Origin: JALRAP01 sp046302815 | Lineage (GTDB): Bacteria; Bacteroidota; Bacteroidia; AKYH767-A; OLB10 | Assembly: GCA_046302815.1 (NCBI GenBank) | Contig: JBKCHO010000097.1 | Span: 1 to 6,186 of the forward strand | Direction: 5' to 3' | Length of the DNA: 6,186 bases | Shown: one piece after another, positions 1 to 6,186 of the stretch | How positions within the stretch are numbered: position 1 is the first letter of the stretch | Layout of the letters: each line of letters opens with the position of its first letter | Made by a program: the position numbers and the translations under genes | Notes under the pieces: generated by a model | What the model was told of the DNA's origin: nothing | The model's database searches: none | Seen by the model: the letters and a program-made list of their open reading frames with translations, nothing else

Positions 1-918
1 GCGAGCCTGACCTCCCTTGGTTGTTGCATAGGAGGTGCCTCCTCTGAAATCAAGGTAAAACGCATTATCGGCAGCGTTCTCCGTACTGCTCCAATAGCTG
101 GCTTGAAGAGGCATCACGGATGCCCCTGGAGTGATAGACAGAGTCTTGTTCACATTGAAGAGGTTGTGATACAGAAGGCTCAATTCGTCGAAGGACGGCA
201 AATACCAATCGCCGAGCCCTCCGTTAGTTGAGTTCAGACAAATGGCTGCAGCGCTGTTGGAATGCCCCGATTGCCCCACTATGGCATTGCTATTCGCCAA
301 CCCATCCCATGAGCTTTGTGCGGCTATTCCGATCAGAGTCAATGTGACATTGCTCCATGACTGTGATATACTCAGATCGGCCAGATCCACTACGAGCCCG
401 CGTTCCACACCTTGTGAATCTTTCCATAAATGAAAGACAACGCCACCTCCGAACACTTCGCCGATTTTTCGGATGAAAACGCCATTTCCTATTGCACCAC
501 CCAGAATGCTGTCGGTCGTGTTTGAATGCATGGCATATGGAACGCTCAAAAACTGGGTGGTTCCCAATGTTATAAAGTTGGAGCCGCCTGTCACATCCAT
601 ACCAACGCGGATAAAGTAATCGTCGTCATGCCAATTAATCGTGGAAAAATTCCCGTTTTGAATGACCCCATCACCAATAACCAGGTTGAACAGCCCGAAA
701 GTATCGGTATTCACTTGGTGGTTTTCCGAATAAACGATATTACCTGAAGAGCTCGATTTGATGATGGAGACCTGAATGCCTATGAGTGTGTTGACAATCG
801 GTTGGCCGGCCGTATTACGGGCAATAGCGCTGTAATTAAATGCGGCCGGGGGTGCTTGGGCATTTGACAAATGATAGGCCAAGACGCAAAGGAGGGTCAT
901 GAATCCGATTTTTTTCAT
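1..918 (-). CDS. Exported protein with DUF1566 / Lcl C-terminal domain, 3' end cut by window edge
   Basis: The frame is open from ATG at 918 to the window edge: 306 codons, no stop. Residues 1-20 form a signal peptide (MKK, a hydrophobic core, then SNA before Q21), so the product is exported. Residues 27-135 begin FNYSAIARNTAGQP and match the N-terminal module common in Bacteroidota surface proteins of this kind. Residues 153-165 contain the glycine-rich GGGVVFH segment, and the C-terminal part has the DUF1566 hallmarks DWYLPSFDEL (237-246) and YWSSTE (275-280). In this family the protein usually ends shortly after the final GGQAR-like stretch, which is the last thing visible, so I infer that only a few residues are missing. 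No T9SS sorting domain is visible. The domain is found in many surface and adhesin-like proteins, but its biochemical role is not established. The family call is firm; the function is unknown. The start fits the signal peptide, with no Shine-Dalgarno sequence. Confidence 0.88.
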   Translation of the reverse strand, partial: MKKIGFMTLLCVLAYHLSNAQAPPAAFNYSAIARNTAGQPIVNTLIGIQVSIIKSSSSGNIVYSENHQVNTDTFGLFNLVIGDGVIQNGNFSTINWHDDDYFIRVGMDVTGGSNFITLGTTQFLSVPYAMHSNTTDSILGGAIGNGVFIRKIGEVFGGGVVFHLWKDSQGVERGLVVDLADLSISQSWSNVTLTLIGIAAQSSWDGLANSNAIVGQSGHSNSAAAICLNSTNGGLGDWYLPSFDELSLLYHNLFNVNKTLSITPGASVMPLQASYWSSTENAADNAFYLDFRGGTSYATTKGGQAR

Positions 919-951
919 GCGTTCGCTCGGGTATATGCGGTTAATGTTTTG

Positions 952-980
952 CAAAATAATAACAAATTGATTTCACCCAG
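952..980 (-). promoter_or_regulatory. Weak candidate promoter for the DUF1566-type gene
   Basis: Read on the minus strand, CTG (980-978) is followed after 18 bases by TTATTTTG (959-952). The Bacteroidota consensus is TTG, 17-23 bases, TAnnTTTG, so each element has one mismatch. The position would give a short leader before the ATG at 918. It is the best match in this region, but the call is tentative. Confidence 0.25.
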
Positions 981-1205
981 AAAGCCTGTTTCTAATTGTG
1001 TCAAGGTTGGTTGAAATCACATTGGCAGATTTTACAAGGTCATTTAAATCATGAATTAATCGCTGAAAATGAGTGTCATACGGTGTGATCGGTGTTTTTG
1101 TGTGACAACTATGGAGTTGGAACAAACATGACCCACATTGGATTGCACCAATAAAGGTTCGGTAACGATAGAGCCTGGTGTTTATTATTTTGGATTTTTG
1201 ATGTG

Positions 1206-1235
1206 TTGCTGCTTAATGATAAGTTTTTAATTTTG
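1206..1235 (+). promoter_or_regulatory. Bacteroidota-type promoter for the GloVer/lamin-tail secreted protein
   Basis: TTG at 1206-1208 is followed after 19 bases by TAATTTTG at 1228-1235. This is a full match to the Bacteroidota sigma-ABfr-type consensus (TTG near -33, TAnnTTTG near -7) with ideal spacing. Transcription would start around 1240, leaving a leader of about 45 bases before the ATG at 1285. The call rests on the motif and position only. Confidence 0.6.
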
Positions 1236-1284
1236 AAAAAACACTTATTCAGGTACTACAAAACAGTTGTATTCAAGCTCATCT

Positions 1285-3549
1285 ATGAAACAATTAGCGA
1301 TCATCCTGCTGCTCTCTGTTTTTTCTTCAAGCATTCAAGCACAAGCTCCGGAAATCTGGGGAACGGCCAAATCGACAGTCAATAGTTCAAATTACATCAT
1401 TTACAAGACCGATACGGCTCTTGGAACTCCACTTGCTCAAGTCAAAATATTGAACGCAACTTTTGATGGGATTCCGAACGGCAATTTGGTTAAGGGTAAC
1501 TATGATACGCTGATTTACGGCGTAACGAATTTCTCGGTGGGTATCTCGAACATTTTTCAAATCAATACGGCTACCAATGCCTACACCGTTAAGTTCCAAA
1601 CTACAACCGCCGCCCAAGGAATCGAAATCGTAGGCGAACTTGTCAAGCACCCCAACGGGAAATATTATGGTATGACAAACGGTGGCGGCGCAAGTAACAA
1701 AGGAGTCATTTTTGAATGGGATCCCTTGATGAATACCTATACTGTAAAACATGATTTCAATGGAACGAACGGGGCTTATCCCAGGTCCAATGCTTCCCTT
1801 CGTTATTGCGCGTCGGATGGGTATTTCTATGGCCTGACATTGTCAGGAGGCGCATCGAATTATGGTGTCCTGTTCAGATATAATGCCACTACCAATGCGT
1901 ATCAGGTGGTCAATAACTTTACCTATTCCAATGGCATCGAACCGAACGGCTCGGTGCAAATATTGGAGTATCCCAATGGCGATTTGAACATCTTGTATAC
2001 ATTGATGTTCGGAAGTAGTAACAACTGGGGTGCGCTATGTAATACCCTCTATACGGCAAGCTCGGGGATCTTCACTTCGACCTATCATAGTTTTTCCGGT
2101 CTCTATTTTTACAACAACACCTTGAATTTGAATAATCCCCGCAATGACCTTGTCAAGTTGAAGTACAACAATGGTAACAACCATGCGCAATACATCGGTG
2201 TTGCCGCCAATTCATTGCAAAATTCACATGTGATATATTCCTTCGCTGTAAACAGCACCACCAAGCAGATTTATACCAATACCGCATTTCAATTCACTTC
2301 AACATTTCCTACACATGCAAGCATCCGGACAGCGGATAATTTCGTTCAGAGCGATTTTGCAAGTGGAGCGGTTTTTGGTGTCACCAATGGATTGGATGAA
2401 TTCAATCCTAATGGAAGTTTCTTGAGGAAGTACTATCCACTCAACGGCACTTTCGCATCATCGGTCAATATCCAAAGCATCCAAAACCTCTCCAATGAAG
2501 TTTTCGGTGGTCGACCCTATGTGCACACATACACTCCATGTGTACCGGCTTCGGCACCTATCGTTATCAGCTCCTCATCCAATGTTTGTTTCAATAACCC
2601 CGTTACTTTGACGATTACCTCAGGATCCTTGAACACCTCAACGAATTGGACCTGGTATGCAGGAAATTGTGGAGGCAATCCCATTGGAACCGGAACCAGC
2701 ATCACCGTAAACCAAAACACTACTACCACTTATTATGTCAGGGGTGAGGGTGGATGTTCTACCAATGGAAACTGTGGCTCCGTCACGGTCAATTGTGTTC
2801 CACCAAATACGGAATTGTTTTTCTCTGAGTATATCGAAGGCTCATCCAGCAACAAAGCGCTTGAGATATTCAATCCGACATCCTCTACGATCAACCTTTC
2901 CGGTTACAAGGTGGAGTTGTATATCAATGGAGCTTCAACGCCAACCAATACGCAGCAGCTTTCCGGAAATCTGGCAGCAGGCGATGTCTATGTTATTGCA
3001 AATGCCGCGGCCACGGCACCCTTCACCTCGGTAGCCGATATCACCTCTTCGGTTTGTAATTTCAATGGTGATGACGCCGTTGTCCTGAAAAAGAACAATG
3101 TGTCGGTAGACATCATCGGTGTTGTCGGTGTTGACCCGGGGGTCAATTGGTTAGTCAGTAATGGTGGCGCGACATCCGGTTTCACCTTGGTACGCGATAG
3201 CGCAATCACTGGGCCCGAAACAGTATGGGCTGTTGCCCAGAACCAATGGTACGCGTATCCAGCCAATACTTCGAGCTACTTGGGGTCACACGCCATTTCA
3301 AATACCAACACTGGCATACCGGACTTCAATGAATGGAATGGTTTGAAAATTTATCCCAACCCCGGCTCTGGCTGGTTCAAATTGGAATCCACACAAAGCG
3401 GGGAAATAAATATTCTGAATAGTCTTGGTATGGTCGTTTATCGATCCATGCATTCGGGATCCATGGTCGATATCAATCTTTCGAATTTACCGGCGGGCAT
3501 GTATTTGATTCGTGTGGGTGATGCAATTGCCCGGTATTTGAAATGGTGA
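1285..3549 (+). CDS. T9SS-secreted protein with GloVer repeats, Ig-like segment, lamin-tail domain and sorting domain
   Basis: The product has 754 residues. A signal peptide (1-20, ending IQAQ) directs Sec export. Residues about 74-223 hold GloVer-type (Gloeo_Verruco) repeats: YYGMTNGGGASNKGVIFEWD (127-146) and FYGLTLSGGASNYGVLF (181-197), with a degenerate copy near 78-103 and a YG-like remnant at 361-368. Residues about 419-504 form a cysteine-bearing Ig-like segment common in Bacteroidota secreted proteins. Residues about 509-670 match a lamin-tail domain (FFSEYIEGSSSNKALEIFNP, then NFNGDDAVVL). The last 70 residues are a type A T9SS sorting domain (KIYPNP at 688-693, LPAGMYLIRV at 735-744). 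Family knowledge says such a domain takes the protein across the outer membrane and is then removed. No catalytic motif is visible; an adhesive or structural surface role is inference. An in-frame TTG at 1267 would put six residues before the signal peptide, so I prefer the ATG at 1285. Confidence 0.9.
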   Translation: MKQLAIILLLSVFSSSIQAQAPEIWGTAKSTVNSSNYIIYKTDTALGTPLAQVKILNATFDGIPNGNLVKGNYDTLIYGVTNFSVGISNIFQINTATNAYTVKFQTTTAAQGIEIVGELVKHPNGKYYGMTNGGGASNKGVIFEWDPLMNTYTVKHDFNGTNGAYPRSNASLRYCASDGYFYGLTLSGGASNYGVLFRYNATTNAYQVVNNFTYSNGIEPNGSVQILEYPNGDLNILYTLMFGSSNNWGALCNTLYTASSGIFTSTYHSFSGLYFYNNTLNLNNPRNDLVKLKYNNGNNHAQYIGVAANSLQNSHVIYSFAVNSTTKQIYTNTAFQFTSTFPTHASIRTADNFVQSDFASGAVFGVTNGLDEFNPNGSFLRKYYPLNGTFASSVNIQSIQNLSNEVFGGRPYVHTYTPCVPASAPIVISSSSNVCFNNPVTLTITSGSLNTSTNWTWYAGNCGGNPIGTGTSITVNQNTTTTYYVRGEGGCSTNGNCGSVTVNCVPPNTELFFSEYIEGSSSNKALEIFNPTSSTINLSGYKVELYINGASTPTNTQQLSGNLAAGDVYVIANAAATAPFTSVADITSSVCNFNGDDAVVLKKNNVSVDIIGVVGVDPGVNWLVSNGGATSGFTLVRDSAITGPETVWAVAQNQWYAYPANTSSYLGSHAISNTNTGIPDFNEWNGLKIYPNPGSGWFKLESTQSGEINILNSLGMVVYRSMHSGSMVDINLSNLPAGMYLIRVGDAIARYLKW

Positions 3550-3575
3550 TGGGTTGCAATAGCTGACCGAATTCG

Positions 3576-3609
3576 AAAACGGAGATCCGAAAAAGGGTCT
3601 CCGTTTTTT
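3576..3609 (+). terminator. Intrinsic terminator between convergent genes
   Basis: A 13-bp stem (3576-3588 with 3595-3607, one T-G wobble) encloses the loop GAAAAA and runs into a six-T tract (3604-3609). It begins 27 bases after the stop of the plus-strand gene. On the opposite strand the same hairpin is followed by a shorter T run and lies about 64 bases past the stop of the serine hydrolase gene, so it may serve both genes. Confidence 0.9.
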
Positions 3610-3672
3610 GTCTGTATAGATGCAATTATCAATCCATGGGGATATGGAGAAAAGTAAAAAAGGGAATGATTC

Positions 3673-4992
3673 TTATGGTTGAGACTTGACAACTTTTTGC
3701 ACGGTCACTCCATTTGCCGTGTTTACAATCAAAAAGTAAATTCCATCAGGAAGCGCAGCAATCGAGATCACAGGCACTTTAGATGACATCACCATCTTTC
3801 CGTTTGGGTGAATAATCTGCACCTCTTCAATAATTCCTAATGGGTCGTTAATGGTGATAAGATCGCTTGTCGGATTGGGATAAACTTCGAAAGATTGGTT
3901 TTCAATTTCCGCCTCATTGATACCAACAGGGTTGTTGATGATGGTGGACAGCAATTGCACGGATGTTTGAAAAGCTGGAGCAGGCAACTGGTTAGTCAAA
4001 ACGCAAATGATGATACCCGTTGTGGTATCGTACATCATGTTGGAACTGTATCCGCCCCAGATGGAGCCGCCATGACACCAAACGGTCCGATTAATAACGG
4101 AGGTTTCTGCAATGCCCATGCTGTAATTACCCGACCCCACAAATGTGGTGAGTTCCTGAAAGGAGCTTGGGATCAACACCTGTCCGTTCATCAACGCGTC
4201 ATACCATTGCGCCATTTCACCAGAGGTGGAATACATGGCACCTGCAGCCCAAGCAGCGCTGTTCAGTGATTTGCGTGGAATCGAGTTGTTGTTAAAACCG
4301 TTTTGCCAAGGATGGGCTGCTGCAAATAGGACGCTATCATAAACATCAAGGAAGGTGCTGTCGAGCTGTAGAGGAGTCAAAATACTATCACGCAACAATT
4401 GTCCGTAGGCTTGACCCGTAACACTTTCGGCAATCATACCTGCCAACAAGTAGTTGGTGTTGCAGTAGTTCCAGTCGGTTCCCGGAGCGAATAGTGGTGG
4501 ACCGGCCCAGGTGATTAGCTCAGCCGCCGTGTAGATGCGATTGGGATCATTCAAGATGGAATCCGGATAGCCGGGCACACTGGTTACATCATCCACTCCG
4601 CTGGTGTGGTTCAGCAATTGGCGGATGGTGATGTTGGAATCGATGTTATTGAAAGTAGGCAGGTGCTCATGTAAGGAGTCTTCTAATGAAAGTAAGCCGT
4701 TTTCAGCTAGCTTGAGCATCAGAACTCCTGTAAAGAGCTTGGTGTTGCTGGCAATGCCAAACTCCATATTCGAATTGATAGGGGTTCCGAAATGGGATAC
4801 ACCGCTGACGCCTTTCCAAGTGCCAATGCCAGGATAAATCACACATGCCGAAATCCCTTTGATATTATTGCTGGTGCGGATGCTATCGATGGCATCTTGT
4901 AGCTTCGAAGCCAACACCGGATCGAAAGGTTGCGCACTTGACCCAAGAGCCGTTGCAAAAAAATACCAAAAGAGGAATAGGAGCTTCTTCAT
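3673..4992 (-). CDS. Secreted serine hydrolase, beta-lactamase / class C PBP-like family, with T9SS sorting domain
   Basis: The 439-residue product has a signal peptide (1-20, GSSA before Q21), a PF00144-type beta-lactamase domain (about 25-355) and a type A T9SS sorting domain (about 367-439; VYPNP at 370-374, LPDGIYFLIV at 414-423). All three active-site motifs are present: SxxK as S82-N-T-K85 (nucleophile serine and base lysine), YxN as Y176-C-N178, and HGG at 307-309 in the place of the KTG motif, as in many esterase and D-peptidase members. LLNHTSGVDD (126-135) is a further family signature. The family includes D-amino-acid peptidases, carboxylesterases and class C beta-lactamases; HGG favours an esterase or peptidase over a true beta-lactamase, but the substrate cannot be read from sequence. 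The sorting domain implies release or anchoring outside the outer membrane. The gene converges on the GloVer/lamin-tail gene and stands alone, with 132 bases to the next gene upstream. Confidence 0.93.
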   Translation of the reverse strand: MKKLLFLFWYFFATALGSSAQPFDPVLASKLQDAIDSIRTSNNIKGISACVIYPGIGTWKGVSGVSHFGTPINSNMEFGIASNTKLFTGVLMLKLAENGLLSLEDSLHEHLPTFNNIDSNITIRQLLNHTSGVDDVTSVPGYPDSILNDPNRIYTAAELITWAGPPLFAPGTDWNYCNTNYLLAGMIAESVTGQAYGQLLRDSILTPLQLDSTFLDVYDSVLFAAAHPWQNGFNNNSIPRKSLNSAAWAAGAMYSTSGEMAQWYDALMNGQVLIPSSFQELTTFVGSGNYSMGIAETSVINRTVWCHGGSIWGGYSSNMMYDTTTGIIICVLTNQLPAPAFQTSVQLLSTIINNPVGINEAEIENQSFEVYPNPTSDLITINDPLGIIEEVQIIHPNGKMVMSSKVPVISIAALPDGIYFLIVNTANGVTVQKVVKSQP

Positions 4993-5124
4993 AAACCATC
5001 AGTTCGATTGCAAAATGGCATCTAGGTTTAATGGTAGTACGAAACAATAAGTGACCATTCCAATGGAATTTTCCAAGTTTTTCCGTGGACTAGAAAAATT
5101 GAAAATAAAAGTGTTGCTTATGGA

Positions 5125-5274
5125 TTAACCCTGCTTCTTTTCCGGTATGAAATACAGGAAGAAGGTGAAAAACAGGAACCACATGGCATCCTGCCAATTG
5201 CCACTGTTAAAGAATGAAATTCCCTGTAAACCGAGAAATCCTAAAAATCCTAAGAACCATCTTTTGCTTTTCAT
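5125..5274 (-). CDS. Small hydrophobic protein of 49 residues, possibly DUF3796-like
   Basis: ATG at 5274 opens a 49-codon frame ending in TAA at 5127-5125. The product starts with the basic stretch MKSKR, then has the repeated hydrophobic pattern FLGFLGFLGLQGISFF (7-22), a short polar linker (NSGNWQDA, 23-30), a second hydrophobic segment rich in aromatic residues (MWFLFFTFFLYFIP, 31-44) and the charged tail EKKQG. Two short membrane segments are likely. The LGFLGFLG pattern and layout recall small membrane proteins annotated as DUF3796, a family of unknown function; I give this from memory of the pattern, not from a search. An imperfect promoter lies just upstream on the minus strand (TTG, 24 bases, TTACTTTG at 5300-5293). 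It stands alone between the serine hydrolase gene and the CIA30 gene. The pattern is too protein-like to be chance, but expression is unproven. Confidence 0.75.
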   Translation of the reverse strand: MKSKRWFLGFLGFLGLQGISFFNSGNWQDAMWFLFFTFFLYFIPEKKQG

Positions 5275-5612
5275 GGTGTTGGTTTTAATATACAAAGTAA
5301 AAGTAATGGTCTTTTTAAAATTAACAAAATATCCTCAAACATGACCTTATTCGGGTTTCCGATAACATTGATTATAAGCAAAAAATTCAAAACCTTTTTT
5401 TAGAGTGGGCCTAGCATCCAAAAAGTTTGCGAGATGATCGGAAAATCAAGCAGCATTAAACTCTTTTAAATATGAGATTTAGCTCGGTAAATCAAAATTA
5501 TGGCTCCATTACCAGTAACGGCTCTTTCTGAACAATTGATAACTGATTCTGAGTAAAGTTTTATTTTTATGGCCTGTATAGATTTTTGGTGTGATATCAA
5601 ATAAGGATGACA
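5275..5612. other. AT-rich intergenic region without a supported gene
   Basis: This 338-bp stretch lies between the start of the 49-residue small protein gene and the end of the CIA30 gene, both on the minus strand. No reading frame in it has a recognisable product, and I see no convincing terminator hairpin for the CIA30 gene. A perfect TAATTTTG element occurs on the minus strand at 5500-5493 but has no TTG at the right distance. The small gene's own weak promoter candidate occupies about 5293-5327. Confidence 0.65.
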
Positions 5613-6170
5613 TCATCTAACAAACTCGATGTAATCGACCTCAATTGAGAAAGGACCTTCTTTTTTATCGGTTGTCATGATGCCTAGTCTGACCATGTTT
5701 TTTAATTGGTCTTGCTGCAACAGATCGCCGGTCAATTCGCCGATTTGATATTCCTTGAAATCCTTGAAATAGAGTGTGGCCTCTGTCCAAACATTTGGCT
5801 TGGAATTGGGCAAATGACCTTTGTAGTAGGGGTAAGTCCAGTATTTGCTGTTCTCCAATGTGAAGGCGAATTTTGGGTAGGAGGACCTGTACTTGATTTT
5901 CAATCCCTTGTATGCAGATAAATCGAAGCTTTGGAATTTGGTTTTTACGGAAGAAAAACCACCGAAGTTTTTCAATGATAATTTTCCACTCAGAACCATT
6001 GAATTATCGGTGTATTCCAATTTGGATGTTGTGACACCTCCCATCACATTGTCAGAAATCACATACCAGTCTTTGACTCTGCCAGCAGAGCTTCCAAAAT
6101 CGATTTTTAAATCGGATTTTAAGCTGTTCATACTAGCGATGGTTATAAGTAGGATTAGAGATGTTTTCAT
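5613..6170 (-). CDS. Exported CIA30-domain protein
   Basis: The 185-residue product matches the CIA30 family (complex I intermediate-associated protein 30, PF08547) over nearly its whole length. Visible signatures are DWYVISDNVMGGVTTSKL (34-51), the SGKLSLKNFGGFSSV block (61-75), W128 with the following strand, and the C-terminal RLGIMTTDKKEGPFSIEVDY (161-180). The fold is a galactose-binding-like beta sandwich. Mitochondrial CIA30 is an assembly factor for respiratory complex I, but bacterial members often occur outside any complex I context and their role is not settled; no nuo gene is visible here. The N-terminus MKTSLILLITIASMNSLKS looks like a signal peptide without a clean cleavage motif, so periplasmic location is likely but not certain. 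An alternative start at M14 would remove this segment. The length is normal for a single-domain member. The 16 bases upstream that remain in the window show no Shine-Dalgarno sequence. Confidence 0.88.
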   Translation of the reverse strand: MKTSLILLITIASMNSLKSDLKIDFGSSAGRVKDWYVISDNVMGGVTTSKLEYTDNSMVLSGKLSLKNFGGFSSVKTKFQSFDLSAYKGLKIKYRSSYPKFAFTLENSKYWTYPYYKGHLPNSKPNVWTEATLYFKDFKEYQIGELTGDLLQQDQLKNMVRLGIMTTDKKEGPFSIEVDYIEFVR

Positions 6171-6186
6171 GTTGGCTGATGTGTCA

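Larger units (their letters stand above)
919..1284. other. Divergent intergenic region
   Basis: This 366-bp AT-rich stretch separates the starts of the minus-strand DUF1566-type gene and the plus-strand GloVer/lamin-tail gene. It holds one convincing plus-strand promoter (1206-1235) and a weak minus-strand candidate (952-980). I found no open reading frame with a recognisable product and no RNA gene. Two short imperfect inverted repeats are visible: TGATTTCA (968-975) with TGAAATCA (1012-1019), and TGTCATAC (1074-1081) with GTGTGACA (1100-1107). Neither is long enough to call a site. Confidence 0.7.

Noticed and set aside
968..1019. Inverted repeat TGATTTCA / TGAAATCA
   Set aside because: Eight-bp arms with 36 bases between them are expected by chance in a 366-bp AT-rich region, and nothing else supports a site.
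1074..1107. Imperfect inverted repeat TGTCATAC / GTGTGACA, CRP-like half sites
   Set aside because: The spacing does not match a CRP-type site and the stem contains a mismatch or wobble.
1203..1385. Plus-strand frame of 60 codons overlapping the start of the GloVer/lamin-tail gene
   Set aside because: It overlaps the promoter and the signal peptide region of a well-supported gene in another frame and has no recognisable features.
3895..4269. Plus-strand frame of 124 codons
   Set aside because: It lies wholly antisense to the serine hydrolase gene, whose catalytic motifs are intact; no domain is visible.
4993..5100. Promoter for the serine hydrolase gene
   Set aside because: Only partial matches occur (CCATTTTG and TATTGTTTC on the minus strand), none with a correctly spaced TTG.
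5147..5344. Plus-strand frame of 65 codons
   Set aside because: It is antisense to the 49-residue small protein, whose composition and layout are far more protein-like.
5380..5404. A-run and T-run that could pair as a terminator
   Set aside because: The stem would be A-T pairs only, around a 9-base loop, with no GC pairs; this is AT-rich background.
1..6186. A novel multi-gene defence or mobile system
   Set aside because: No nuclease, transposase, integrase, reverse transcriptase, CRISPR repeat or toxin-antitoxin pair is visible; orientations are mixed and gaps are large, as in ordinary chromosomal sequence.

Overview
The window looks like a chromosomal fragment of a Bacteroidota bacterium, probably a Flavobacteriales or Chitinophagales/Sphingobacteriales type. 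The evidence is two proteins ending in YPNP-type C-terminal sorting domains of the type IX secretion system (T9SS), a Bacteroidota-style promoter (TTG-N19-TAATTTTG), starts without a clear Shine-Dalgarno sequence, and a GloVer/lamin-tail secreted protein and a DUF1566-type exported protein, both common in this phylum. The sequence does not allow a genus call.

Layout. Positions 1-918 (minus) hold most of an exported protein with a DUF1566 / Lcl C-terminal domain; only its last few residues should lie beyond the left edge. A 366-bp divergent intergenic region follows, carrying a good promoter for the plus-strand gene at 1285-3549. That gene encodes a 754-residue secreted protein: signal peptide, GloVer-type repeats, Ig-like segment, lamin-tail domain, T9SS sorting domain. 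It converges on a minus-strand gene at 3673-4992 for an exported serine hydrolase of the beta-lactamase / penicillin-binding-protein-like family, also with a T9SS sorting domain. A strong intrinsic terminator at 3576-3609 lies between the two. Further right, on the minus strand, are a 49-residue hydrophobic small protein (5125-5274) and an exported CIA30-domain protein (5613-6170), separated by 338 bp of AT-rich sequence with no supported gene.

How the genes relate. All four larger products carry export signals, so the window is biased towards envelope and secreted proteins. Large gaps and mixed orientations argue against an operon, and nothing shows that the genes act in one pathway. I see no rRNA, tRNA, insertion sequence, CRISPR array, phage gene or attachment site. 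I do not see a new multi-gene system. The most useful additions are the small ORF at 5125-5274, the ATG start at 1285 for the large secreted protein, and the domain make-up of the two T9SS cargo proteins.
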